A stretch of 64,000 nt of DNA from Flaveria trinervia (lineage: Eukaryota; Streptophyta; Magnoliopsida; Asterales; Asteraceae). Shown one piece after another: positions 1 through 9,615 of this stretch. Both the position numbers and the translations under genes were made by a program. Location: assembly GCA_025506515.1 (NCBI GenBank), contig CM046451.1:70313430-70377429 (forward strand), read 5' to 3'. Below the pieces are notes generated by a model. It ran no database searches. It saw only the letters and a program-made list of their open reading frames with translations, and was not told the origin of the DNA. Every line of letters starts with the position of its first letter. The stretch's first letter is position 1.

Positions 1-1304
1 CAGTCAAGGCCTTTGTCTCCATACTAGACGAGGTAGTTCCACCTGTTGGTTTGTCCTGGCGGTTAAAAGTCAAGAAGTGTTGCCGTTACTGTCTTCTGGG
101 CTTTACACACTCACGTTTAAAGTGCCCTTCTCTCCGCAGTTGAAATAGGTAACTTTGGACTTATCAAAACCAAAAGTAGTGTGTTTAGTGGCTATCAAGT
201 TCCGTCCCGTCTTTTTAACAAACGTTTTAGCTCTCTGTACAGCACTTGCCAATGCCCAAATTATGTCCATTCTTTCAAGCTCTTTCTTGTCAACCTGTTA
301 TTAATCTTCATCTACTAGATGGAAGTTACCAATCTTTCCTGCAACCAAACCGTCATACGAGTGAACAACAGCTGCCAATAGATCCATATGTTCTTTAGCC
401 ACCTCCACAGTGATATTCATGAGGTTGTTGGTCTTAACTTGGTAGCATTAGCCTCAGGTGCAATATAATGGGTACTTGATATCCCATACGTGTTAGACCT
501 GAAGCTATGGTTGGTGAACGAGCAGTTGAACTTGAAACAAATGCAGTCTGAAGGGGGACTCCTGAACTGGCTGTGGTGAGTGTAAAGTGAAGGATTTTGG
601 TCATACGTTCCTTTATGCGACCTGTATTTCATCCTAAGTTCCTCCTCTCTCAATTTAGCATGAAATCATTTATTTCTAATTTTCCCAATATACTGTTTTG
701 TCGCAAATTAGATACCAACGAATCCCATTTCTCTGGTAAGCCATCCGCCAAACTGGATACCTTGTCTTCCATCGACGTTGAGACTCCATGAATAGCATCT
801 CACTCATGAGATGATAGAACCTGTCGATTATATCATCCTGACTTTCTTTACCATTGAACAGAAGTTGTCAAACTCCTTCTCAAGGCTTTTGCCTTTAGTG
901 CTTTTAACGAAGTATTTTCCGTCATACGTTTTTCCAAGGCTATCCAAAGTTTCTTTGCCTATTTATTCTCAGAAAATTGATGGAAAATATCCTTTGGAAT
1001 AGACTGAGTAACAGGGCATAGACCTTCTTCTTGCATTATATTTTGCCTTCTAGCTGTCAGTCATCCCTCCCAATGTCAATTTTACTCCATCTGCACCAAC
1101 TAGCATATCATATTCTATTTCAATGGATTCCTAAAGGTTAGGATAACTCCATAGAGGTAGATCTCAAAACGTTGCTTCCATTATGGGTAATCATCTAACG
1201 TTATTAGCTTAGGTTGTTGTTAAGATTCCAGTCTCATCTCTAGAAGCAAGAGGTTCTGGTCCGTGTGTCTCTACAACAGTGAACGCGAAGTATTGATCTT
1301 CCAT
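1..1304 (-). pseudogene. Element C gag (Ty1/copia), 3'-truncated by window edge
   Basis: Minus-strand capsid gene of a copia element of the same family as element D. Seen: the start codon at 1302-1304 opens MEDQ, as in D; a UBN2-type capsid region with IDRFYHLMSEM and LPEKW follows; then an EEELRMKYR stretch. Near 110-155 there is a zinc-knuckle remnant (FNCGEKG) whose downstream half is out of frame. Several single-base shifts and stops break it. Known for the family: Gag forms the virus-like particle and packages RNA. The rest of gag and pol lie outside the window on the left. It cannot be functional as read, although some shifts may be sequencing errors because the second copy differs at several of them. 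Confidence 0.75.
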
Positions 1305-1594
1305 TTCTATTTACTTTGGATTTTAGAAAAAACTATTGTACTTGTGCGAATGAAAGAATGCGATTGGGCTATTCGTGCGATGAACAATGCGGATGGTTCA
1401 ATCGTGCACTGAACAAATGCGGATGCTCAATGGGCAATTGGACAAGCGCGGATGAGCATGCAAATAATAAGTTCAGTCGTACGAATGGATGAACGATTGA
1501 GCCAAGGTGCGTATGAAGGTGCGAATGGGTTCACGTGCGATTGAGTCAATCGTGCGACTGAAGGTTGCTACGTGTTTTGTAAAACCGAAGGTTT
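1305..1594 (-). other. Element C leader, gag-proximal part, with motif array
   Basis: Noncoding leader between C's primer site and gag. It is rich in degenerate, partly palindromic words such as GTGCGATTGAG, TCAATCGTGCGACTGA and GTGCGAATG, mostly between 1350 and 1570. The same words occur in C's LTR and in D's leader and LTR. Element A is inserted at its upstream edge, so the rest of this leader resumes at 14066. No coding potential is seen. Confidence 0.7.
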
Positions 1595-1599
1595 TGAAC
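1595..1599. repeat. Target-site duplication of element A, left copy (TGAAC)
   Basis: Five bases, TGAAC, immediately before the TG of A's 5' LTR. They are repeated exactly at 14061-14065 after the CA of the 3' LTR. This fixes both element boundaries and shows a simple integration that has not been rearranged. Confidence 0.92.
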
Positions 1600-2488
1600 T
1601 GTTGGACCAAAAGACCAATGAGCCAAGATCAGAAAACCTCTAAGTCCCACACGGTATCACAACAACTGCTGAAAGCCTCATCAGTAGTTTGACAAGTGCT
1701 GAAGACTTCAACAGCTGAAGATCAAGTGCTGAAGACCTAACAGCTGAAGAACCAAAGTGCTGAAGTACAACAGCTGAAGAACACAAGTGCTGAAGCTGAA
1801 AGACCAAAGTACTGAAGTACAACAGCTGAAGAGTTCACAAGTGCTGAAGATCAACAACTGATGTACAAAGTCTGAAGACAAAGACTGAAGACATCAGCTG
1901 ATGATATCTACTGAAGTCATCAGCTGATGAAACGCTGAAGGTCAAAGTCTGAAGACCAAGTACTGAAGCCTCAGTAGTTTGTCACAACTGCTGAAGAGTA
2001 CTTCTTCAGTAGTTGTGATATCAGTAGTTTTATGTTTTATGTTTCAGTAGTTTTTAAAACGACTGAAGAGCTTGTTCTTCAGTCGTTGTAGTTTCAGTAG
2101 TTTTATATTTTGTACTTAACCTGCTGATATGTTCTCAGTAGTTGTGAACATTTCAGTAGTTGTTAAGATTTAGTTATTTCTGTATTGGATCTGCCAGTTG
2201 TCACTTTCCGTGATAACAGCAGTGACTGTTGCACTCTATATAAGGAGTGACAACCCATTGTAATCATTGAGCGATATGAGCAATGAATGGAATGATTGAT
2301 TGATTTGATTAGAAATATTCTACATCTATAAACATTCCTAGAAATCAGAATTCATATTCTCTCCCTATAACCGTATGCGATCTTAACGCTTACATATATT
2401 GTTTGCTTGCTACAATTTGTCTAATTCGCTTGTGTATTCCGCTGCTTTACATTCTGAAACATCAAACTTGTGATCACTGATCCTGTCA
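1600..2488 (+). repeat. Element A 5' LTR
   Basis: Starts TGTTGGACC and ends CCTGTCA; nearly identical to 13162-14060. Its U3 part (about 1690-2170) is packed with CTGAAG (about 18 copies) followed by CAGTAGTT words. A 12-bp perfect stem with a 6-nt loop lies at 2058-2087 (arms AACGACTGAAGA and TCTTCAGTCGTT). A TATA box follows at 2237. Confidence 0.93.
2237..2243 (+). promoter_or_regulatory. TATA box of element A 5' LTR
   Basis: TATATAA in the context CTCTATATAAGG, downstream of the CTGAAG/CAGTAGTT array and about 245 nt before the LTR end. This is the expected position for the RNA polymerase II promoter that makes the genomic transcript. The start site should lie some 25-35 nt downstream. 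Confidence 0.75.
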
Positions 2489-2490
2489 AA

Positions 2491-2502
2491 TGGTATCAGA
2501 GC
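2491..2502 (+). other. Primer-binding site, initiator tRNA-Met
   Basis: TGGTATCAGAGC two bases after the LTR end. It matches the complement of the 3' end of plant initiator tRNA-Met, the usual minus-strand primer of plant copia elements. Confidence 0.92.
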
Positions 2503-2721
2503 AGTTAATCATTGATCGATCTAATAATTGATCATTGAAACTGCTATTCAAGATCCAAGTTTGATTGAATTAGCTTTTGTTTTTGCAAGAAACGGTTATA
2601 GAGATTGAATTTCTGTATTTCTGCTCATTCATCCTGAGATCTTATTCTTGGTTCTCATTGAGTTTGTTGTGGTTTGTCTAAAACTTTTTAAAAACTTGAA
2701 CTAAATGTTTTTGAACTGAAA

Positions 2722-5547
2722 ATGACCACTCCCTCCAATGATCCTCACAATACTGGTTCCTCAACCAAGCCTCTATGCTGGTTAGGAATGAGTATAACAT
2801 ATGGCAAAGACGTATGCTCCATCACCTGTCTGTTAACAGCGCAGGGTGTTGGACATCAGTGGTACATGGTCCACACAAGCCTATGGTGAATAACCGGAAA
2901 CCAATCAAATGGTTCCGAAGAGGAGGGAGCAATACTCAGATGAGGATAAAAAGTTGCTTGAGATTGATGCAAAAGCCCATGGAATTCTGGCCATGGCTTT
3001 GCCCAATGAAATCTATTCTGGGCTAATGCATCATGAAACTGCCCATGACCTCTGGATTGCTTTGAAAGAACAATTTGGAGGAACAGATGAGGTCTTGGCA
3101 AATAATAGAGAAATTCTTGCCCAACAATATGAGACATTCTCTCATAGAAAGGGTGAGACACTGACTCAACAATATGAGCGGTTTTCTTGTTTGATCTCTG
3201 AACTAAAAATGGTCAAACTTGAATACACCAATATTCAGATGAATAACAGATTTCTCAGATCACTGCCTGAGAGATGGGACACATATACTATTGTCCTACG
3301 CTCCAGTGCAAGTTTGGACAAACTATCTCTCACCCAACTCCATGGGAAATTGCTCACTTTTGAGAGAGAGATAGAACAGAAGAGAAACTGTCTTCATCTG
3401 GAAAGCTCACTGAAGACTTTATTCAAGGCAACACTGCCTTGGTGGGTCATGAGTCAGAATATGCATCTGAATGCCAGTATGATGAGCATATTAATTTCTC
3501 TTCGAGCACTTCTAATTCTGCATTTGTAAGTGTTGATGGTCAGTTTACTGGGTGGTATAATGACAATTTATGTTTCATCATGGATGATCTCAAGGGGATT
3601 GCTGATGATGACTTAGAAGAGATGGATATTTTGAGCCAAATGGCCTTGATAAATATCAGATCTCAGAAGTTCTACAAAAGAACTGGAAGAAAATTCCCAG
3701 GACTCTCTGGCAAAACCAAAGTTGGTTTTGACAAGAGCAGTTGAGGTGTCACAAATGCCACGGCTTGGACACTTTGCAAGAGAGTGTAGATCAACTGGAT
3801 CTAACTCTACTGCACCCTTTGTGACTTTCCTGGCAATAGTCAAAAAACAGAGGGCAACATCCTGTCACATCTAGTCATCATCCTCAACAACAATCTCCGG
3901 CATATTTTGTTCCTCAGGGTCAAATGCCTTATCAGTACCCTTGTTATTACATGCCACAGTCAAGTCAAGTTCAAGTTCCTATGACACCACAACCTCATGC
4001 ATTACCAGAACCTCAGCCTTCCCTATCTCATCAACAACCTTCATCTCAACAACACAGCTTCTTCACCCCAGGAGTTGTTGACTGGAGCAGTTTACCAGAT
4101 GACTTGTCTGGTCATGATCAACTGTTCTCAGGTGCTGGTCACATGGTGGTGACAGTCCTTTGGGAATCTAGCTCTTATGGCTTTGGAGTCTGCTGATACT
4201 TCATCTTCCAATGCCTCTACACCTCAGGTATCACAGGTATCCTCTGAGGCAAAAGCCAAATTATGTTCTGAACAATGCATAGCAGCATTTGCTTCCATTA
4301 GAGAAGCAAATGTAGCTTAATTAATAAGAACATTGAGCTAGAACAAGAATTTCCAAAAACAAAGCTGAGTTTGAGTTTGTGCTCAAAGATAAAAATGATG
4401 AGGTTTATAAACTGAATTGCAAATAATTGATGATAAGGCTAGAGAAGATGTACTTTTAGAGAAGTACAAAGATCTCAAAGAAACCCTTGCAGTTACCCAG
4501 GTCGAGTGTGATAGATGGGTACAATCATGCAAAGGTTTTGAAATGCTTCTTAGTAAGCAATCTGCTTCAAATGTGAAGTTTGGAATTGGTTACAATCACA
4601 CTGCTCCACCTACAGATTTTACCCCAAGAGCAGAGGTAGAATCTGATGGTGAGAGTGATAACCAATCCATCAAGTCATGTGATCTACCTTCTGATACAGC
4701 ACAATCAGAAGTAGCAGTCAGTATCAAGTCCTCTTTGAACCTATCAGCTGATGTTGATGGTCCAAATGCTGACATTCACATGATCAATAAGTTGATCAAC
4801 TCAGGAGTCAATCCTGAAGGTCCTGAAAGGACTGGAGAGCAGGATTCAACTCCTGAAGTTCAAACTTCAACTGCTGTCAGTACTGAAGAGAAGAAAACTG
4901 GCAGTAGAAAAGTTTGAAGACTACTAAAGATGCTGTCAAGAAAGCAACCAATGCTTCCAAAGCATTGAAGGAAAGAACAAGTGCTTCACCATCTTTAGTT
5001 GATGATCAACCTAAGATGAAGAAGAAACCATGTGAAGTATGTGGTTTGTTCAATCATCTTACAGATGATTGTTGGTACAAAAGAGGTTCCAAACTCAAAC
5101 AAAAGGAAGAAATTAATGAGAAAATGGTAAAAATGAAAAATGAGTTTGAGACCACATTTGTATCAGCAACATCAAATCCTGTAACCCTTAAGTCCTTAAA
5201 GCAATCAAAAAGGAAGGGTTAAACAGGTGACAGCTGAGGGTGCTCAAAAGAAGAAGGTGCAACATAGGACCTTATCTAACTCCACTAGCAATGTGTCTGA
5301 TGAGCTGAAAGCTTTATCACAAAATCAGACACAGCTGGTGATGATGGTACAACATCTGTTGGGTAGAGTTAACCAACTAGATTCTCCTATGTTGAAACCA
5401 CAGAAAAGGAGGTCTAAGCCAAAGGACTCCTCTTCTGCACCATCTTCTTCCTCTCAGGCTGTTGTTACAAAAAAACATGCTAGTTTACCATCTATTGATG
5501 AGACCAGGCCCAAAACCAAAAAGGTTTGGGTCTCTAAAACTAACTGA
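2722..5547 (+). pseudogene. gag: Element A gag with two zinc knuckles (frameshifted as read)
   Basis: The start ATG at 2722 (MTTPSND) follows a 230-nt leader. In order: a capsid region of UBN2 type (YNIWQRRM, HDLWIALKEQFGG, LPERWDTY) to about 3400; a first CCHC knuckle near 3747-3790 (CHKCHGLGHFAREC, interrupted by an indel); a Pro/Gln-rich stretch near 3920-4130; a CX3C (CSEQC) near 4270; a coiled-coil-like region near 4400-4560; and a second CCHC at 5031-5072 (CEVCGLFNHLTDDC). It ends VWVSKTN-TGA at 5545-5547. About five or six frame breaks occur, and several are absent from the second copy. Known role: particle formation and RNA binding. The Ser/Gln-rich tail before the stop precedes pol, which is in another frame. 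Confidence 0.8.
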
Positions 5548-5563
5548 TTGTTTATTATTGCAG
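4228..5563 (+). other. Candidate intron joining element A gag to pol
   Basis: Donor-like CTCAG|GTATCA has its GT at 4228-4229, with a second CAG|GTATCC nine bases on. The acceptor-like TTTATTATTGCAG ends at 5563. Gag is in phase 0 at the donor, and the first base after the acceptor (5564) is in the protease frame, so removal would fuse gag to pol in frame and delete the coiled-coil, the second zinc knuckle and the gag stop. Element D has the same layout with a consensus donor. Splicing itself is inferred, not observed. Confidence 0.5.
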
Positions 5564-6994
5564 GGTTCTTCAACATGCCAAAATAGCATCTGGTATGTAG
5601 ACAGTGGGGGATCCATGCACATGACTGGGAACATCTCTCTTCTTCATGACTACTCTCAAGGAAAGAAGGGATTTGTCTCTTTTGGCAATGATGCTAGGGG
5701 TTACATCATCGGTAAGGGCTTTGTCTCCAATGGAGAAATCAAATTTGATGATGTTAATCATGTGGAAAATCTCAAGTACAACCTCTTGAGTGTCAGTCAA
5801 ATGTGTGATAAAGGCCATGTTGCCCTTTTCACAAGTCAAAACTGTAGGATTCTGTCATCCAAAGTTTTGCCTTGATTGACAAGGTGTTGGATGATCACAC
5901 TCTCCTGAAAGCCAACAGGACAGGAAGAGTGTATGCCTTAGATCTCTCTAAGAAGATAGATCTCAAAGGTAATCCTTGCCTATTTTCCAAAGCCTCTTTC
6001 AAGAATCTAAACTATGGCACAGGAGGCTTGGTCATGTTAATCTCAAAAACATGAATCAGCTTAGCCACAATAGTTTAGTCAGAGGCTTACCATAAAGGAG
6101 TTCCACTGTGATGAAACTTGCACTGCTTGTTTAAAAGGAAAACAGCACAAGGTCTCATTTCCTCCTATTGAAGTGTCCAAGTCCACTGCCTGCTTGCAAT
6201 TACTGCATATGGATCTATTGGTCCTGTGAGAGTAATGAGCATGGCAAAGAAGAAATACTGTCTGGTAATTGTGGATGATTACTCCAGATTTGTATGGACT
6301 TTCTTTCTACATTCAAAGGATGAGGCTGCTCAGAAGATTATCCACTTTGTGCTGTACATTGAGAAGCAGTATTCCCTTCCAGTCAAGTGTATTAGGAGTG
6401 ATAATGGAACTGAGTTCAGAAATCATACACTTGATGACTTCTATCTCTCAAAGGGAATCAAAAGGCCAGTTTAGCATTCCAAGGACTCCGGAACAAAATG
6501 GAGTAGTGGAGAGAAAGAACAGGACCCTCATTGAAGCTGCAAGGTCCATGCTGGCTGACTCAGGTTTGCCATTGACCTTTTGGGCCGAAGCTGTCAACAC
6601 AGCTTGTTATGTGCAAAATAGAGTTTTAGTAAATCAGAGGTTGATGAAGACTCCATATGAAGTTCTCCATCATTTGGCTCACTGATTTCATTTTTCAAAG
6701 CATTTGGGTGTCCCTGTTTTATTCTCAACACAAAGGATCAACTCCACAAATTTGATCCTAAGGTGGATGCAGGATACTTTGTTGGTTATTCATCTACTTG
6801 CAAAGCATACAGAGTCTTCAACTGCAGAACAAAGATGGTTGAAGAAACTCTACATGTTAAGTTTAATGAATCTCCAAAGGACAAGATTCCACAAAGTCCT
6901 GTGGAGTTATTTGATTGGACATACTGCAATATGTTCCTTATCAAACTCCTGCTGTTGCTCCTGTCAACAGTTCACCACCTGGTGGTACTGCTGA
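5564..6994 (+). pseudogene. pol: Element A pol, protease and integrase part
   Basis: The aspartic protease has WYVDSGGSMHMTGN, with the catalytic Asp at 5600-5602. A GAG-pre-integrase/zinc region follows, with CTACLKGKQH near 6120-6150. The integrase core keeps its D, D, E set: D at 6212-6214 (HMDL), D at 6400-6402 (SDNGTEF) and E at 6509-6511 (NGVVERKN). Then come FWAEAVNTACYVQNRV and a C-terminal part through VGYSSTCKAYRVFN. Functions known for the family: polyprotein cleavage and cDNA integration. Frame breaks near 5875, 6050, 6215, 6470 and 6690 interrupt it, but all catalytic residues are present. Single-base errors are therefore as likely as true decay. Confidence 0.85.
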
Positions 6995-8835
6995 TGATGA
7001 TGATTGCAGTACTCACCTCTTCAGGTTTAGTGATCAGCTGCCTGAGTCAACTAGACCTGATGTTCCTGTAGCGCCAGTAGCACCATCCACAACAAATGCT
7101 GATGAGATTTCTTCGAATTCAACTTCCTTTGAATTACCATCCACTGATGGTTTCAAGGAAATGATTCACCATCACCATCTGTTGCTGCTGAACCGGCTAC
7201 AAACACTTGCACAGATCTCATTGTGTATCAAGATCTGAAGAATCACCCATGTCTCAAATCATTGGTGATATCACTGCTGGTGTATCAACAAGAAGTCAAT
7301 TGTCAAATTCTGCTTCTATGCTCTCTTCATCAGTCAGCAAGAGCCAAAGAATTATCACATTGCTTTAAAGGACAATGGATGGGTTGATGCCATGCAGCTT
7401 GAGCTTCTTCAGTTCAAGAAACAGCAAGTGTGGGAACTGGTTCCTCTACCTCCAGGTAAGTGTGCAATAGGCACTAAATGGGTGTTTAGGAACAAAACTG
7501 ATGAAAATGGGCTTATTGTTAAGAACAAGGCCAGACTGGTTGTTCAGGGGTTTGCACAAGAAGAAGGTATTGATTATGATGAAACCTTTGCCCCTGTAGC
7601 CAGACTGGAAGCAATTCGATTGTTTTTAGCTTATGCTGCTTATCAAAAACTTAAAGTTTTTCAAATGGATGTCAAAAGTGCATTTTTGTATGGAAAAGTT
7701 AAAGAAGAGGTTTATGTATGTCAACCTCCAGGCTTTGAGGACAACAAACATCCTAATTGGGTGTATAAGCTTGATAAAGCTCTTTATGGGTTAAAACAAG
7801 CTCCCAGAGCTGGTATGAGACATTATCAAACTTTCTTCTGGAAAACAATTTCACTAGAGGCTCCATAGACAAGACTTTATTTATTAAGAAAGCTGGGCAG
7901 CATAATCTACTTGTTCAAATTTATGTAGATGATATATTTTTGCATCCTCTGATCCAAAGTTGTGTGATGCCTTTACAAAGTTGATGCAACAGAAGTTTGA
8001 AATGAGTGCCATGGGAGAATTACAGTTCTTTCTGGGGTTGCAAATCAAACAAAAGGCTGATGGAATTTTATTCATCAATCCAAATATACAAAAGATCTTT
8101 TGCAAAAGTTTGATTTACAAAACTGTAAGCCCTGTTCTACTCCCATGAGCAGCACCACACAACTGGATTCAGATCAGAAAGGTAAAGTGGTTGATGAAAC
8201 ACTTTACAGATGTATGATGGGTCCTTGATGTATTTAACAGCTTCTAGACCAGATATTATGTTTGCTACATGTGTTTGTGCTAGATTTCAGGCTGCACCTA
8301 AAGAGTCTCATCTGATTGCAGTCAAGAGGATCTTTAGATATCTGCAAGGCACTCCATCTCTAGGTTTATGGTATTCTACCACCATTCTGGTAAATTAGTT
8401 GCTTTTTCTGACAGTGACTATGCAGGGTGTAAGTTGACCAGGAAATCAACTTCTGGTGGATGTCAATTCCTAGGCAACTGCTTGATTTCTTGGCAGAGCA
8501 AGAAACAGACCTCAGTTGCTACATCCACTGCGGAAGCAGAGTACATTGCTGCTGCAAGCTGTACATCTCAGGTACTCTGGCTTCAAAACCAACTTTTGGA
8601 TTATGGCATTACAGAGACTAAGACTCCATTGTTAATGGATAGTGCTTCAGCTCTTTGCATTGTCAAAAATCCAGTCCAGCACTCTAGGACCAAACATATA
8701 GAGATCAGACATCATTTTATAAGAGATTGTTTTGAAAAAGGTCTGATTGATCCTAAGTTTGTGCCCAGTGCTGATGAGCTTGCAGACATTTTTACTAAGC
8801 CTTTGGATAGTTCAACTTTCCAAAACTGGTGTTAA
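6995..8835 (+). pseudogene. pol: Element A pol, linker, reverse transcriptase and RNase H
   Basis: A low-complexity linker (Asp/Pro/Ser-rich, about 6990-7240) leads into RT. The longest open stretch, 7392-7868, has KWVFRNK, FAPVARLEAIRLFLA, the first catalytic Asp in QMDVKSAFLYG (7668-7670) and ALYGLKQAPRA. YVDD is at 7922-7933, just past a one-base loss. RNase H, 8368-8835, carries FSDSDYAGC, STAEAEYIAAA, LLMDSASAL and ADELADIFTKPLD, the expected acidic set, and ends at TAA 8833-8835. RT and RNase H convert genomic RNA to cDNA. Active-site residues look intact; breaks near 7815, 7935, 8150 and 8390 are small indels. Confidence 0.88.
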
Positions 8836-9543
8836 GGCTTGGTATGCTGCAGCTAGAATAGGTGACAACTACTGATGATCTCAGTAATTCATATTGATGA
8901 TCATGAGTGCCTGTCACATATAAGTACTGATGAGCTTTTAACCTCAGTAGTTTTTATAACTACTGAAGGCTAAAAGTTCTCACAAGTACTGAAGTACTTC
9001 ATGTTCTAAACTACTGAAGTAGTTACAACTACTGATGTAGTCATAACTACTGAAATCAGTAAAAACAGATAAGTACTGATGTCCTATGAAACAACTGAAA
9101 TCAGCCATAAAGACTGATGAATGTGTTGAGGACAGTTTGAAACAGCTGAAAAGCTAAGAATTGACGAAAACAGCTGACGAGAACTTTCTCCTCAGTCGTT
9201 TGTACCACTGCTGTTTCATTTTAAACAACTGAAGCAAAACCACGTCTTCAGTAGTTTTTATAACTACTGATGACTAATACCAAGTCTTCAGTTGTTTACA
9301 ACAGCTGATGACAAAACCACTGTCTTCAGTAGTTTCATAACTACTGATGACAAACACCATGTCCTCAGTTGTTTCAATCACCTGAAGTCAAAACCACGGT
9401 CTTCAGTAGTTTTCTAAACTACTGATGCCTAACACCGCGACTTCAGCTGTTTCAACGTCTGAAAGGATAATACCATGTCAACGGTCGGTTAAAACTACTG
9501 ATGACTAACACCACATCCTTCAGTCATTTCCTCACCCGTACCC
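8836..9543 (+). repeat. Element A pol-ORF3 spacer: ACTACTGA/TCAGTAGT inverted-motif array
   Basis: Noncoding spacer filled with the same words as the LTR array (CTGAAG, CAGTAGTT, ACTACTGA). Four near-identical hairpins have a 9-bp stem (TCAGTAGTT and AACTACTGA) and a 4-5-nt loop: 8944-8966, 9248-9270, 9326-9347 and 9403-9425. Looser copies with CAGCTG fill the gaps. No open frame of note. The array ends directly before a TATA-like box. Confidence 0.8.
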
Positions 9544-9551
9544 TATATATA
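9544..9551 (+). promoter_or_regulatory. TATA-like box upstream of element A third ORF
   Basis: TATATATA in the context TACCCTATATATACCC, 65 nt upstream of the third ORF's ATG, followed by a pyrimidine-rich leader (CTTCATCTTCTTC). Position and leader composition resemble a plant core promoter. The box is conserved at 44757-44764 in the duplicate. Promoter function is inferred. Confidence 0.5.
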
Positions 9552-9615
9552 CCCTTAACCTGAGCTCTCCATACTTCATCTTCTTCAAACCTAACGTTCC
9601 TCTCCAACAAATTCC

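Noticed and set aside
1640..1822. Minus-strand frames rich in LQLL/SSAL repeats in the LTR
   Set aside because: A simple translation of the CTGAAG array; no start context or conservation beyond the repeat.
1690..2170. Dense short repeats in element A's LTR resembling a CRISPR or satellite array
   Set aside because: Units are 6-12 bases, degenerate, with no constant spacers and no cas genes; they lie wholly inside an LTR and recur in the paired LTR.
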